NCBI GenBank assembly: GCA_030770535.1
Contig: JASVEC010000033.1
Coordinates: 372,001-436,000 of the forward strand
DNA: 64,000 bases
Origin: Batkoa obscura
Taxonomy: Eukaryota > Entomophthoromycota > Entomophthoromycetes > Entomophthorales > Batkoaceae
Direction: 5' to 3'
Positions 12,172 through 22,999 of the stretch are shown piece after piece. Made by a program: the position numbers and the translations under genes. The notes under the pieces are model-generated. The model did no database searches, was not told the origin of the DNA, and saw only the letters and a list, made by a program, of their open reading frames with translations. Each line of letters starts with the position of its first letter. Within the stretch, counting starts at the first letter, position 1.

Positions 12172-13550
12172 ATGAGGTCTTTAATTTTTACTGCAATTTT
12201 ATTTTCATTAATAAGTTATTTGACTTCAGTAAATTCAATTTCAGTCACTTTTGCTGGGACTGGAGTTATATTAGACAATAAATTATTTTATTTTGGTGGT
12301 CTTAAAATATCACTGAGGGAACAATTGAACAAAAATATTTAAATAAACAAGTATTTTATATAGATTTAAAAGAAAGATTGGAATTAAATGAAAGCGGTGA
12401 AGCAAATTGGAAGGTTATAGACTCAAAGCATCGTCCCTTAGATACATTAATGAGTGCACAAACAATTACTAAGAATGGTAATTTAAGAGAAATCATGGTT
12501 GTTGGTGGATCATTTACTCCAATTAACGAATCAATTAAGACCTTTAATGTAAAATATAATATTTGGGAGGTCGATCAAGCTGGTAGTAATTATGTCAAAA
12601 ATTTGTTCATCTCAGAAGCTAAAAAAGAGTATAACTTTCATGGCCCATCATACGCAACTATAACTTAAAACGATGTAAACCCAGATGAAGTAATACTGTT
12701 TGGTGGCACCTGTGCGCTTACTAGTAGCGTAAACTCAACTATAGTAGAATCTTTACGAAACTTAGTAGTTTATAATACTAAAGAGAATAATTGGAAAACC
12801 GTAAAGGAAAAAGCCTATAATTATGCCATAGATCATACTTCTATTATTTATAAAGGTGTATTGATGACATTAAACCGAAGAGTCTTTGCAACTGTTGACG
12901 TTACTGGTTTTAAGGATATCCTTTGCTTTGACTTAAAAAATGAAAAATGGTTTAATAAAACAACAAATGGAGAAATACCTGAAGCACTTTATGGCTCTAG
13001 TTCCATAGGGGTTAACAATCAGCTTTATATTGTAGGAGGAGTGATAGACTATAATCAGACTATTTATCAAAGTAGCTTGATTTATTCGCTTGATTTAAAT
13101 CACTTTATTTGGAAAAAACATACGGCACTTGAGTTGATTAGTGCTGTGTTTGGTTTTCTAGTGCATTATAATGGTTATTTGATTTATAGCTTTGGAGGAC
13201 GCATGGGGCCATCTCTTAGTAAAACACACATAGTAGACCTTAAAAAATTTACTTTGGTCAATAGAATTCCTTCACAAAGCGAATTAGAAAGCTTGAAGCC
13301 AAAAAGTAAAGTAGCCATGATTGTCAGAAGTACAATTGGGGGACTCGCTGGGTTAATGTTATTAACTATAATAACCTACTTTGTTATAAAGAGGATAAAA
13401 GGAGCTATCGTTTTAAGAAGAATACCGGATTATATCCCAGAACCCACATCGAATGGCCAAGAGTTTAATATTGATGATCCTATGTTTATTTTTGATGACT
13501 CTCAATCTGATATTAAACTTACTAAAATTTATTCAATAAATAGAATATAG
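12172..13550 (+). pseudogene. Kelch-repeat single-pass membrane protein gene, interrupted
   Basis: Kelch beta-propeller ectodomain followed by one membrane helix. From ATG 12172 a signal peptide (MRSLIFTAILFSLISYLTS) leads into VILDNKLFYFGG. The frame is then lost near 12300: GGTCTTAAAATATC reads as though two bases too long, and NITEGTIEQKYL follows in the next frame. A single in-frame TAA at 12666-12668 interrupts ATIT/NDVNPDEVILFGG. After it the frame stays open to 13550. Kelch-type glycine pairs occur in VVGGS, LFGGT, IVGGV and SFGGR. A hydrophobic helix lies near IVRSTIGGLAGLMLLTIITY, then a basic stop-transfer segment and a short acidic cytoplasmic tail. No short intron explains either break. 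It is either a recent pseudogene or carries sequencing errors. This type of kelch plus membrane protein is common in zygomycete-grade fungi; its function is unknown. Confidence 0.75.
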
Positions 13551-13702
13551 ACATTTCTATAACCAAGATAGTTCAATAAATGCAAGTGATTATGATATAT
13601 AAATTTTAATTTGTTTTTAGTTTAAAAGATGTGTAACAATTTAAAAATAGCACTTTAAAGTAATTAGTTTGACATTATCAAATTATTTGTTTATAAAAAT
13701 TA

Positions 13703-13803
13703 TATAGGTATGCTTTTTTTGGCTTCATTTTTTTCCATTTTTTGAGCGCTATTTGAGTAGAAAAGCTATTTAATAAAATTCTTAAAAAAAATACATCCTC
13801 ATA
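13703..13803 (+). mobile_element. MITE copy D
   Basis: 101 bases. The left end is altered (TATAGGTATG) and the right end reads ACATCCTCATA. The core GAGCGCTATTTGAGTAG is kept. Confidence 0.8.
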
Positions 13804-14003
13804 TAATCAACTTATAGTTTATATTTAGAATGTTTGATTAGTTAAAGTAGTCAAGTGTTTGCCATCACTATTATATTTGTACTTTTTTACTAATTATCAG
13901 TACAAACATTGATAAAGTTAAGTTATGTGGATAGGTCAAAAAGTCTGTGGAAAAACTGAAATAAAAGTATCCAAAGGTAAGATTAATTTACACGAATGTA
14001 TCA

Positions 14004-14104
14004 TATGGGGCTGTTTTTTTAGTTTGATTATTTTTCCATTTTTTAAGTGCTATTTGAGTGGAAAGATTATAGTAAAATTCTTAAACAAAAAACACATCCC
14101 CATA
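14004..14104 (+). mobile_element. MITE copy E
   Basis: 101 bases, TATGGGGCTG to CACATCCCCATA, core TTAAGTGCTATTTGAGTGG. Ends are well kept. Confidence 0.83.
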
Positions 14105-14283
14105 TGTTATTGACAGTTTTGAAAAATTTAGTTAATTGAATTATTACTTTTTGAAATATAAAAGAAAAGGAACACAGTGAGATAGGGTGCTTTCTGCTCA
14201 AATCTACCAAAGTTATTACAAAATAGTGAAATTTTTAACATGTAAAAAAATTACAAATTTATTTTGTAGCTCATAAATACTAA

Positions 14284-14385
14284 TATAAAGGTGTTTTTTA
14301 GTTTCATTATTTTTCCATTTTTTAAGCGCTATTTGAGCGGAAAATTTATTAGCAAAATTCCTAAACAAAAAAATACATTTGGATA
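14284..14385 (+). mobile_element. MITE copy F, eroded ends
   Basis: 102 bases. The core TTAAGCGCTATTTGAGCGG is intact, but both ends have changed (TATAAAGGTG on the left and ACATTTGGATA on the right). Position and length match the family. Confidence 0.78.
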
Positions 14386-14447
14386 TCTTAAGTTTAACAT
14401 TAAATAAATTTTATTTACTTAACAACAGTTGTAAAAGTATATAACAA

Positions 14448-14551
14448 TATGGGGATGTGTTTTTTTGTTTAAGAATTTTACTAAAAATCTTTCCACTCAA
14501 ATAGCGCTTAAAAAATGGAAAAATGATGAAACTAAAAAAAACAGCTCCATA
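14448..14551 (-). mobile_element. MITE copy G, reverse orientation
   Basis: 104 bases from TATGGGGATG to CAGCTCCATA, with CACTCAAATAGCGCTTAAAA in the middle. It is inverted relative to its four neighbours. Confidence 0.85.
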
Positions 14552-14577
14552 TCAAAAATTTAAAAAAGCCTTTATTA

Positions 14578-14681
14578 TATGGGGATGTTTTTTTTGGTTT
14601 CATCATTTTTCTATTTTTTAAGCGTTATTTGAGCGGAAAAAGTGTTAGTAAAACTCTCAAATAATAAAATACATCCCCATA
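14578..14681 (+). mobile_element. MITE copy H
   Basis: 104 bases from TATGGGGATG to ACATCCCCATA, with core TTAAGCGTTATTTGAGCGG. It starts only 26 bases after copy G ends, and both outer ends are intact. Confidence 0.87.
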
Positions 14682-15195
14682 TGTTTTATCATTGTAAGGT
14701 CTATTGATGATGCTAATAATGTTTTATATATTTTGTTAGTTTATTTCACTAAATTTAATATAATTTTTTTAATGTCTATATTAACAACAGTATAAATATT
14801 ATCAAAAAAATAGTTATTGCTATTAAATATGAATTAGGGTTTAAAATTATTAATTGTTAAAATCAATTTTAATACTAATTTAATAAAATAAGGCATTTAG
14901 TAATATTGTTTTTTATTTAAAATATATAATTATTAAATCATTCTATTCTATTTTATTTATAACTTTTTATCACTATAAGTTTTAGAAATCAAGCAACAGA
15001 ACAAGAGAAATGAGTAATTTTCTGATAAAGGATCCGAGTTTAGAAAACAACAAGTTAAAACTCCCCATTTAATTTTTTTCATAATTTTTCCATGATCTAA
15101 TTTTAACTGGAACCCAGCAAAAATTCAAGAATTTCCTACAATTCCATTTTTAACGGAACCCATCATATCTTTTTTAAATTTTATCAAAAAAAACA

Positions 15196-15844
15196 ATGCC
15201 ATATATACCACAGTCTCCATTGGCTCCTTCTGGGATGACGCACTCACCTAATATTTTAGGTCGTTTAACAGCTGAAAATTTAAAAGCTTCCGTTTCAAGG
15301 ATACCTAATGTTTTAAGGTTAATTTTAAGATGCATTCAAGGTATTGCTTCATTGACTGCTTTCATTTTTAGTTTATCAGCTAATGCAGTAAGTCATAAAA
15401 TTAAACGATAAATTTGATTTAATTTATTATTTTAATTAGAGAGGAGCCGATCTTGAAAACCCATATAAAGATTTGAGTAGTGTTAAATTTTTATATTTTA
15501 CTTCAGCAGCTTCAGTAGCAACATCAATATTTTTTATTATTGACTATTATCGTAGAAGAATGCAATACAAAGTTAAAATAAAAAGAGTTTATTTAGTTGG
15601 GATAGATTCCGTTATAGTTGTATTTTGGTTATCGGATATTATATCTATTTTTACACAATTCCGTTGTGCTATTGGTACTTTAGATGGTTGGTAATATTCT
15701 ATAACAAATCAATTTAAATTATATTTCTAATGTTATCTTAGGTGTGATCTTTTTAATACAAGTCTATTCTTCTCAATTCTGTCCATGTTAGTTTGTTTTA
15801 TTTGTTTATGTTGGGATATCTTCGGTACCTGGTTTCAAAGCTAA
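15196..15844 (+). CDS. Four-helix membrane protein, MARVEL-like
   Basis: Three exons (15196-15387, 15440-15690, 15742-15844) join in frame to about 181 residues. The short hydrophilic N-terminus (MPYIPQSPLAPSGMTHSPN) is followed by four hydrophobic segments: LRLILRCIQGIASLTAFIFS, FLYFTSAASVATSIFFIIDY, a third around LVGIDSVIVVFWLSDIISIF, and a last around LFFSILSMLVCFICLCWDIF. The order, the length and the charged loop after helix 2 (YYRRRMQYKVKIKR) resemble fungal MARVEL-domain proteins such as the Nce102 group, but I see no diagnostic motif. Both termini would face the cytosol in that fold. The start is the first ATG and no upstream exon is needed. Function is unknown. Confidence 0.75.
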
Positions 15845-15995
15845 TTAATGCTAAAATAAAATTGTATTATTATCTAAAAGGATATCAGTATTAAATCAAA
15901 ACAAATAAATACATAATAGTGAGGCGATAAAAAAAGAAAATGATAGAGTTAAATTATATAGTAATATATATTTCAAAAAGGAGATATAGAGCTTA

Positions 15996-17323
15996 TTAAA
16001 ACTTATTTGAACTTCTAGCCAAAAGACGTATGTTTGTTAAAAATATTTGAAGGATAGAATAGTATTGATTGGGTAATCCTTTTAAATGTAATTTATACTC
16101 TTCAAATATTGGTTTTAAATCTATAATTTCCACTTCTAGTTCGTGACTAACTTTAGCTTTCTCCCATCCTTGTCCCCTATCTTGTGAGTGTGAATTCTAT
16201 ATTTATTTAATTTATTTAATTTGGAAAGAAAGATTCAAAAAAATATTACTTGAGATTTAACTTGTGTTAGATCAATTCGAAATAACTCATGTCTATAAGA
16301 AAGGCGGTCTTTTTCACGCTCATGTTCAGGACTAGTCGTTGGTTTAGAAACTAATTAACTTAGTTATTTATGAGGCTAATAACAAATTGCAGTTTTACCT
16401 TTTTTTTCTTCATTAATAGACACACGAAAATCCATTCTAGTTTGTGGCGAAAATATATCAAGCTGATCTAACTTTACTTTTGTAATAATACCATTTTCAA
16501 CAATCTGTTTATTTAAATAAAATTCATTATTATTATATTATAATATATTGTAATTACCTCATTTGTTTTAGTATTGATTGTAACTCGAACTTTATTTCCA
16601 TTTTTTTCATTATAAAAAACATCTTTTTCGTACAAATGTTCATAGTTAATTACTGTTCCTTTGTAATCACTTGCTTTTGTTTTAAGTAACTCTTTGTTTA
16701 AGAGTTGATTAAATTTTGAATGTTGATCCTTAATTATTGAGAATTAACTTTAAGTTCAACTGTAACTATTTTAGTACTTACTATTGTCATATCTGAAGCA
16801 AACCGATAAAATGGGGCATTAGCTAAAACTAAGCAAAATAATTATAGATGCATGTAATAAAAAATGATAAATATATATACCAGTCTCTGATAAAACAGGT
16901 AAGTTGATTCTTTTACTTGTATTCTTATCAATAAGTATTCCTAACTTGGCTTCAATCTAATCATTTTTATTTGATTTGCTATTATTAAACAAAACGTTTC
17001 CCTTACTTCAATATTAGGTCTTCCTAAATATCTACCAATAAAGTCGCCAATGATCCTAAGACTACAATCTAGTCCATGTTTATTAAAATAACTAGGTTCG
17101 TAAACTCTTTTAACCAAAGCAGTGTTAATAGGCTAAAAAAAGGTAAATTAAGTGTAGCTAAAAAAATAATTACTTTTACTCTAGCTTCAACTTTTTCTCT
17201 AGTATCAACTTTTTCTCTAGTATCAACTTTTTCTCTAGTATCAACTATATCCCTTGCTTCATTCCTTTCCTCTTCATATCGAATTCTTTTTTTGACGGTA
17301 CCGTTTTCTGTCATTTGATCCAT
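15996..17323 (-). CDS. CET1: mRNA 5'-triphosphatase (capping enzyme beta subunit, Cet1 type)
   Basis: First enzyme of mRNA capping: removes the gamma phosphate from nascent transcripts. It is the metal-dependent tunnel-fold (TTM) kind found in fungi and protists, not the cysteine phosphatase of animals. At least eight exons are read from ATG 17321-17323 to TAA 15996-15998. After a hydrophilic N-terminus come INTALVKRVYEPSYFNKHG and, near 16960, IEAKLGILIDK, which holds the metal-binding Glu-x-Glu-like strand. RVTINTK and MDFRVSINEE lie mid-domain, and the C-terminal metal strand is VSHELEVEIIDL (about 16110-16150). The protein ends LLARSSNKF. An 18-bp minisatellite near the N-terminus gives three DTREKV units. 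The guanylyltransferase is not in the window. Confidence 0.9.
17190..17244. repeat. 18-bp minisatellite in the CET1 N-terminus
   Basis: Three near-identical 18-base units (CTAGTATCAACTTTTTCT on the plus strand) encode DTREKV repeats on the minus strand; a fourth, diverged unit gives EARVKV. The unit is a multiple of three, so copy number can change without breaking the frame. Confidence 0.85.
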
Positions 17324-17852
17324 TATTACTTGTATTATATTATTCTTTCAATTATTATAATGCTTATTGCTAATTTAAAAAAGAATTTTAGAGAAAATTT
17401 CAAGTTAAGCACTGCGTAGATGTTATTTACACATTTTTCATATAAAAATTATTTCATAAAATTTATTAAAAGCAAAGTTGACTAATTAAATTATTGATAT
17501 GATATTATATACTAACTTTGATATTATTTTTAATATAAACAGAACTATTTAATCTACTTTTGTAGATAAATAGCTACTTTATATATATAATGGTCCTTAA
17601 ATCATTAAATATGCTTGAGCTTTAAAGTTTTCATAATAAATTTTATCTTTAACTTATGTTTAACAAATAGTTGATTTTAGATATAATACAGTCTTTCAAT
17701 GAAAATAACTAAGTGTTTAATATCATTTAATATTTAAAAATATACAAGTAGTAAAAATATAAAAAACTGATTAAATTTTATTAATAAAAATAAACATCAA
17801 AAGTGATAGTAATAAATTATTTTAAGTATGCATTAAAGTAACTAATAAACTT
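17324..17852. other. Intergenic, nothing recognised
   Basis: Between the start of CET1 and the end of the pogo-derived gene. AT-rich, with no open frame, MITE or RNA gene seen. It should carry the CET1 promoter. Confidence 0.6.
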
Positions 17853-19021
17853 TTAATTTTCTAATTCACCATTATTCATCTCTGCTTCTTCTAATAAATT
17901 ATTTAACATAGTCAAACTCTCTTTCTTTAAATTCTTTCCTTTTGCCCATTCAATAATGGTATTAATTGAGTTTATTATCATTTCTTTATTATTATTACCA
18001 TTTATTACTGTTTCACTTAAAGGTTGCTCATTATCATTATCTACTGCTGCTTCATCCAGGATTCGTTTATTATTATCATTTATTGTCACTTCATCTAAAG
18101 GTCGTTTATTCCCATTGTTTGGTACTACTTCGCTCAAAGGATGCGTAATACTCCCTATAGCATTTTCCACTTCTTTATTATTATTAATCATCACTTCGTT
18201 CACTATATTATTATTACTTGTGACCACATTTGACATTTCATTAAAGCTGTTATCAATACCATTTATTCCATTTAATAACTCACTATCAATTGAGATTCCA
18301 GTAATATCAAAATCTTCCACATCAATAGAATTCAGTTTATTGCTATTATTGGTAAAGTCATTGATGATTACATATAAGCCATTCAAACTTTTGAGTAAGC
18401 TTTCATTACTCAACTCATTCCAACATTCATTTAACAACTCCTCTTTTTTTAAATTGTTATTATTATCTGCTAACCTAAGTTTGAAATTCTGTTTTAAAAC
18501 AGAATTGATATCACTTTCATTGTCAATGTTAACAGGTAAGTAAAATAACAATATGTTTGAATTATAATAAATTAACTTTTGCCTTTTCCTTATTTTAAGT
18601 TTACTCTTAACTATTATTAATATCTTACTATTATCTTCTATTTTATTACTTGTTTGTTTAATGAATTCCTTTTCAACCCATTCTTTAATTAACTCTTCTT
18701 TACTTTCTTCGATTTCTTTGGTTTTGGCCTTGCTATTATTACTAATGCTATCATTGTTATCATTGATGCTATTATCGTTGTTGTTAATATTATTATCTTT
18801 ATTATTTATATTGATAAAACTACTGTTATTAATGTCCGTGATATTGCTATCAATGGTAATGTTAGTTAGGATACTATCGTTATGATCATTAACATTGCTA
18901 AGAGTACCATTAAAAGTATTTGTACTATTATCATCATTAATAGTATTGTATATGATGCTATTAATTTTGTTGATTTCATCATTGTCTACATTACCATCAT
19001 TACTGCTATTCGCATTATTGA

Positions 19022-19054
<33 letters not shown>

Positions 19055-19775
19055 CGATATTGCCATTAGTAATATTGATATTTTTTGCCTCTTTTTTTAA
19101 TTTAGTTGGCATGTTTTTCCTACTTAAACATAATTTGTGACTACCAGTTAAATTAACACAGGTTATAATTAAGTTATCATCATCAAAAACATCTCTATAA
19201 TCCTCATCTGAATATATGTATATATTTTCAATCATCAAATTAAGCTGCTTGAATTCTTCTCTATATTTACTTAACATCAACTTTAATGTTGTTTCATTAT
19301 TGCTATTAATTGAAATCCCATTTCTTGCTTTAAATTTACCTAACCAACCGTCACTAGCTTTGAACGGAGTATCATACCCCATCTGTTTATGAAACTCAAT
19401 AGCTTTAGCTTGAATTTGCCAATTTTTAATTATACTTCCATTGTTAAGTTCACTTTGAATCCAAGCAACCAACTGATCTTCAATTTCGGTGAATAAACCA
19501 AACTGTACCGTTTTTTTATTGATGAAGCTTGAGTTTTTGGAAACAAACGATTCAATTTTTTCTTTTTTCTTTTTAATACGCGTTATAATGCTCTTATCAA
19601 TGTTAAACTCTAAACATAGTTGTTTCGCTTTTTCTCCATTTTCTATTCTTCTTAATATCTCCAACTTTGTCTCTATACTTATTGGTCTACGTTTGCTTTT
19701 TTCACTCATTTTTGATTTTAAATTATAGAAATTAATTTTTTGATAAAATGTAGTTTTTATTTTTACTTCCACCAA
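17853..19775 (-). CDS. CENP-B/pogo transposase-derived protein, catalytically dead
   Basis: A single exon of 640 residues; the likelier start is the second Met (19709, MSEKSKRRPIS), directly before the domain. Residues about 25-80 form a CENP-B N-terminal/Psq helix-turn-helix (ISIETKLEILRRIENGEKAK). Residues about 95-165 form the second, Tc5/CENP-B-type HTH (EDQLVAWIQSEL ... GWLGKFKARNGIS). A DDE-like region can be followed: IITCVNLTGSHKLCLSRKN matches the ITV-CNA-GS-KL-GKS strand, and ILIIVKSKLKI sits where the LLLDNCPAH block with the second Asp should be. The ELLNECWNELSNESL helix also fits pogo. The expected catalytic Asp residues are absent. A poly-Asn insert and 16-residue C-terminal repeats are added. 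The frame is fully open, which suggests domestication (inference), with no terminal repeats seen. Confidence 0.8.
19023..19055. repeat. AAT microsatellite coding for poly-Asn
   Basis: A run of ATT units on the plus strand, read as about ten Asn codons in the pogo-derived protein. Similar tracts occur in other genes and introns of the window. Confidence 0.9.
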
Positions 19776-19856
19776 TTAAAAATTACTGCCCAAAATCAAA
19801 AATTATTCAATTTGAATTAAAATATTTTATTTGATTTTCAATAATATTTTCTAAAA

Positions 19857-21197
19857 ATGAGTGAAATTAAAAATGAGAATGAACAGTACAAGACAGTAAT
19901 AAACCAAATGAACACCTTGATAAATCAAGTGAATGATAAAGCTAATTCCACTTTCAACGAGTAAGTTCATAGTAATAATTCAAACACTAAACTTATAAAT
20001 TTATAGACAAAGTCATAACGTTTTATTTGAAGGTGAAGGAATAAGTTTATTAGATATCAAGAATGGTAATTTAACTATGTGTCCCCATAATTTATAACTA
20101 AAGGTGTTTTTAGAGTTGATACTAGATTATATAACTAACTTAGCTTTTTTTACTTTGTTAAAATTAAATGGAGAGCAAATTGATGAACATCCATGTTTAT
20201 TAAATTTAGTAAAAGCAAGAACTTATCTTGAAAAAATAAAGCCACTAGAACTGAAATTGAAATATCAAATCGACAAGTTAATAAGAGCTTTCACTTTGGG
20301 TACTGATAACGATCAAGAAGAAACGAACCTAGTTAAAGACCCATTGAAATATAAACCAAATCCAGAAAATTTAATTGCAGCAAAGGACAATGATGAAGAA
20401 GATAAAGGTAAATTAATGTAACTACAATTATTTTAAAAATTCCTAATGATCAAATAGATAATGAAGATGGTGTATATAAAGCACCAAAGATTGCACCTGT
20501 GCCATTTGATGATAGACCAAGTAAACTATCTTTTTATACTATTAAACTATAAATTAACGAATAAATTAGTGTCATCTAAAGCAGAGAGAGAACAAAATAG
20601 AATGAAAGAAAGGGCAGCTAGGTCTAGACTTATGCAAGATTTAGCTAATGACTTTGACGATAGACCAGAAGAACAGAAGATTATCGGAAGTTACATTGAA
20701 AAGGATTTGGATCCAGAATTAGCAGAAAGAGCTAATTATGAAGAAGAAAACTTTGTACGTTTACAAACGTCAAAGAAACATGAAAGAAAATTAAAGAATT
20801 TGCAAAAAGGTTTAATCCAGAACGAATTATTGGTAATAATTTTTATGTACTATTTAGTATTAGTATTTATTATTATTAGGATTTAGACGATTTTCACGGT
20901 GTTTCTTCTCTTCAAAAATTGGATGAGCAGAGTACATCAAATAATATCCTTAGTAGAATCAAGAACAAGCGCAATAATGAAGAAAACGATGAATCAATGA
21001 ACCAGGTAATACCATAGGTATTGGTATGATAAATTATCATTAATATTTTATTTTATTAGAAATTTCAAAACAATGTTGCTAGTGCAGATAAAAGAACCAA
21101 ACATTTATTCAATTCCCTTGATAACTCAGGTGCCTCAACTAAATTATCCAATTTTAAGAAAGCCAAAAAAGCTTTTAAGAAAAAAAATAGAAAATAA
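19857..21197 (+). CDS. LCP5: U3 snoRNP protein Lcp5 / neuroguidin (Sas10/C1D family)
   Basis: Small-subunit processome factor for 18S rRNA processing in the nucleolus. ATG 19857 begins MSEIKNENEQYKTVINQMNT; exons then give the Sas10/C1D domain with ISLLDIKNG, VFLELILDYITNL and the core helix LVKARTYLEKIKPLELKLKY (about 20200-20275). The middle carries DGVYKAPKIAPVPFDDRP, the neuroguidin signature, split by an intron at 20520-20575. SKAEREQNRMKERAARSRLM follows, and the basic tail FKKAKKAFKKKNRK ends at TAA 21195-21197. About six short introns are present. Convergent with SPT2, 183 bases apart. Complete and ordinary. Confidence 0.93.
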
Positions 21198-21380
21198 TCT
21201 TAAACTCCCTTTTCCCCTTATCCAAATACTCTTTTTTATAGATTTTATAAACTTATTTAGTTATATTCTTTATCAGTTTTTTTTATTCTATTAAGTATAA
21301 AAGATAGTAAATACAATATAAAATTAAGTAAAAGAAATAATCAAATTTTATTAAAACACTTAAAATCAATCATCCTATTA

Positions 21381-22999
21381 TTATTTTTTACCACTTTTCT
21401 TTTTCTTAAGTCTTTCTAATCTTTGTCTTTCTAGTTCTTCTTCCATTTCATCTTCTTCACGAGCAATACGAGCACTTTCAAGAATTATGTTAGTTATAAA
21501 CAAAAATAAAATACTAAAATTTACCTTCTTGATTCTTCAGCTCTTAATCTTGAAGCAGAAACTTCCATATCATCATCTGAAAAATCATTCCTATATCTAA
21601 TAACATTATAAGTATATAACTTAAATAGCTATAATAAAGCTTACTTATTGCGATTATATCCAAAAAGAGAGCCAATAATGGAGGAGATATTTTTCTTTGC
21701 ATACTCTTCATCTAATAAGTCATCATCAATAAATCCTCTTCGAGTACCGCTTTTTTCACTATTCACTTTTCTTTTGCCTTCGTTACTGACTACTCTTCTT
21801 GCACCTTCATTGTTCGTTACTTTGGGTCTTAGTTCATTATTCATTATCTTGGGTCTTATTTCATTATTAACTACCCTTGATCTTATTTCATTACCTATTA
21901 TTTTTGATCTTACTACATTTTCATTCTGGTTTATTGAGCTCTTCTTTTTAATTACTGTAGTAGTGCTTGAAGTCGCTCTTTTCCTTTCATTTATTTCAAA
22001 ATTATTCCTACTTTGACTAATATTATTGCTGCTACTACCCGATTTGGACTTTGTATTGAGAGTCGGCATCTCATTGTCAATTGGTCCTAATTTAGCAAAT
22101 CGACTCCCAGTAAGTACACATGTTTTCTTTTTAGCAATTATATTGGTATTTGAGTTATCGTTAGACTTTGTAATTCTTTTGGGCCCATTCGCGATAGGGC
22201 TTGGTCTACTACTATTCATCTTTGTTGGTGCAAATTGAGGTGGTATAGAACGAATGGGATTGGGAGCTAAAAAGATAAATATGAACAAAAACATTTGCTA
22301 TTTAATAAAAGTATTACTCTTCCTTTTGATGACATCTCTTCTAATCTAAAATTAAGGTTAAAATTTAATTCATACTATGTTTAAAGAAATTACATTATCA
22401 TTAGTTATATTACTCTTTTTTTTTACTCTCATACTATTTGGTGAATCTAGCTCCGTTTGTTTAGTTGGCATAGTTGGTGGCTTTGGCTTGTTATTTTCCT
22501 CAGCATATTTCAATATCTCTTCATATGTCATTAAATGGGGTGGCTAGATTAAAAAAGCATAAATATTAAATTATTAATAAGTACAAAAAATATTTACCTT
22601 TTCACCATTACCATAATTACGTTGTCCTTGGCCTTTAGCTTTATTTTGGTTTTCATTTTTAGAAGAACTACCACCATTAATCTTTTCTTTTTCCTCAACT
22701 TTAATTTTCTGATCATTATTTCTAGGAATCGGAGTTGGCTTTTTTGTACCCATTTGAGGCTCCACCCTCGCCTTCATTGCCATTTCCATCATCTTTTGCT
22801 GCCTAAATTTTGAAATCTCTTCCTGCTTTTCTTTTTCTCTTTTTAGCCGTGCTTCATGTAACTCTCTTTTCTTTTTCTTTTCTTGAATTAGCCTTTGTGC
22901 CTCCCGGCTATTCTCTTCAGCCAACTTTAACAACTCGTCATACTAGATCTGAAATTAATACATATTTCCAAATAACTTATATTTTATTACTGATGACAT
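21381..22999 (-). CDS. SPT2: SPT2 chromatin protein (histone H3-H4 chaperone)
   Basis: Histone-binding factor linked to transcription elongation. The first exon is only nine coding bases: ATG TCA TCA (22997-22999 downward), then a 48-base intron, giving MSSYDELLKLAEENS, which matches the family N-terminus. A long basic coiled coil follows (EAQRLIQEKKKKRELHEARL, about 22815-22890), then a low-complexity Ser/Asn/Lys middle. The conserved SPT2 C-terminal box is clear: DLLDEEYAKKNISSIIGSLF and GYNRNK, next exon FSDDDMEVSASRLRAEESR, then EEDEMEEELERQRLERLK. It stops at 21381-21383. A short in-frame repeat (RSKI/RSRV/RPKI/RPKV around 21800-21900) lies in the middle. The start is an inference from splice signals; the C-terminal identification is firm. 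Confidence 0.9.

Larger units (their letters stand above)
13551..15195. other. Intergenic MITE cluster
   Basis: 1.6 kb with no gene. Five copies of the MITE family lie between 13703 and 14681, four in one orientation and one inverted. The remainder is AT-rich sequence with short runs of T. The last 200 bases should hold the promoter of the membrane protein at 15196. Confidence 0.75.

Noticed and set aside
12295-12330. A short intron to explain the frame break in the kelch gene
   Set aside because: The only GT..AG pair nearby would be about 20 bases, well below the 35-70 seen in the other genes, and it would not restore the frame cleanly.
12666-12668. TAA read as glutamine (altered genetic code), suggested by TAA in place of CAA in the kelch gene
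   Set aside because: RPS21, RPL31, RPC11, PRI2 and most other genes end at TAA exactly where the families end, so TAA is a normal stop here.
13703-14681. CRISPR-like array, suggested by regularly recurring copies
   Set aside because: Units are dispersed palindromic elements in both orientations with uneven spacing, in a eukaryotic genome, and the same unit is scattered over the window.
17956-19140. Several hydrophobic plus-strand frames opposite the pogo-derived gene
   Set aside because: They arise from Asn, Asp and Glu codons read in reverse as Leu, Ile and Val; the minus-strand protein has real domains.
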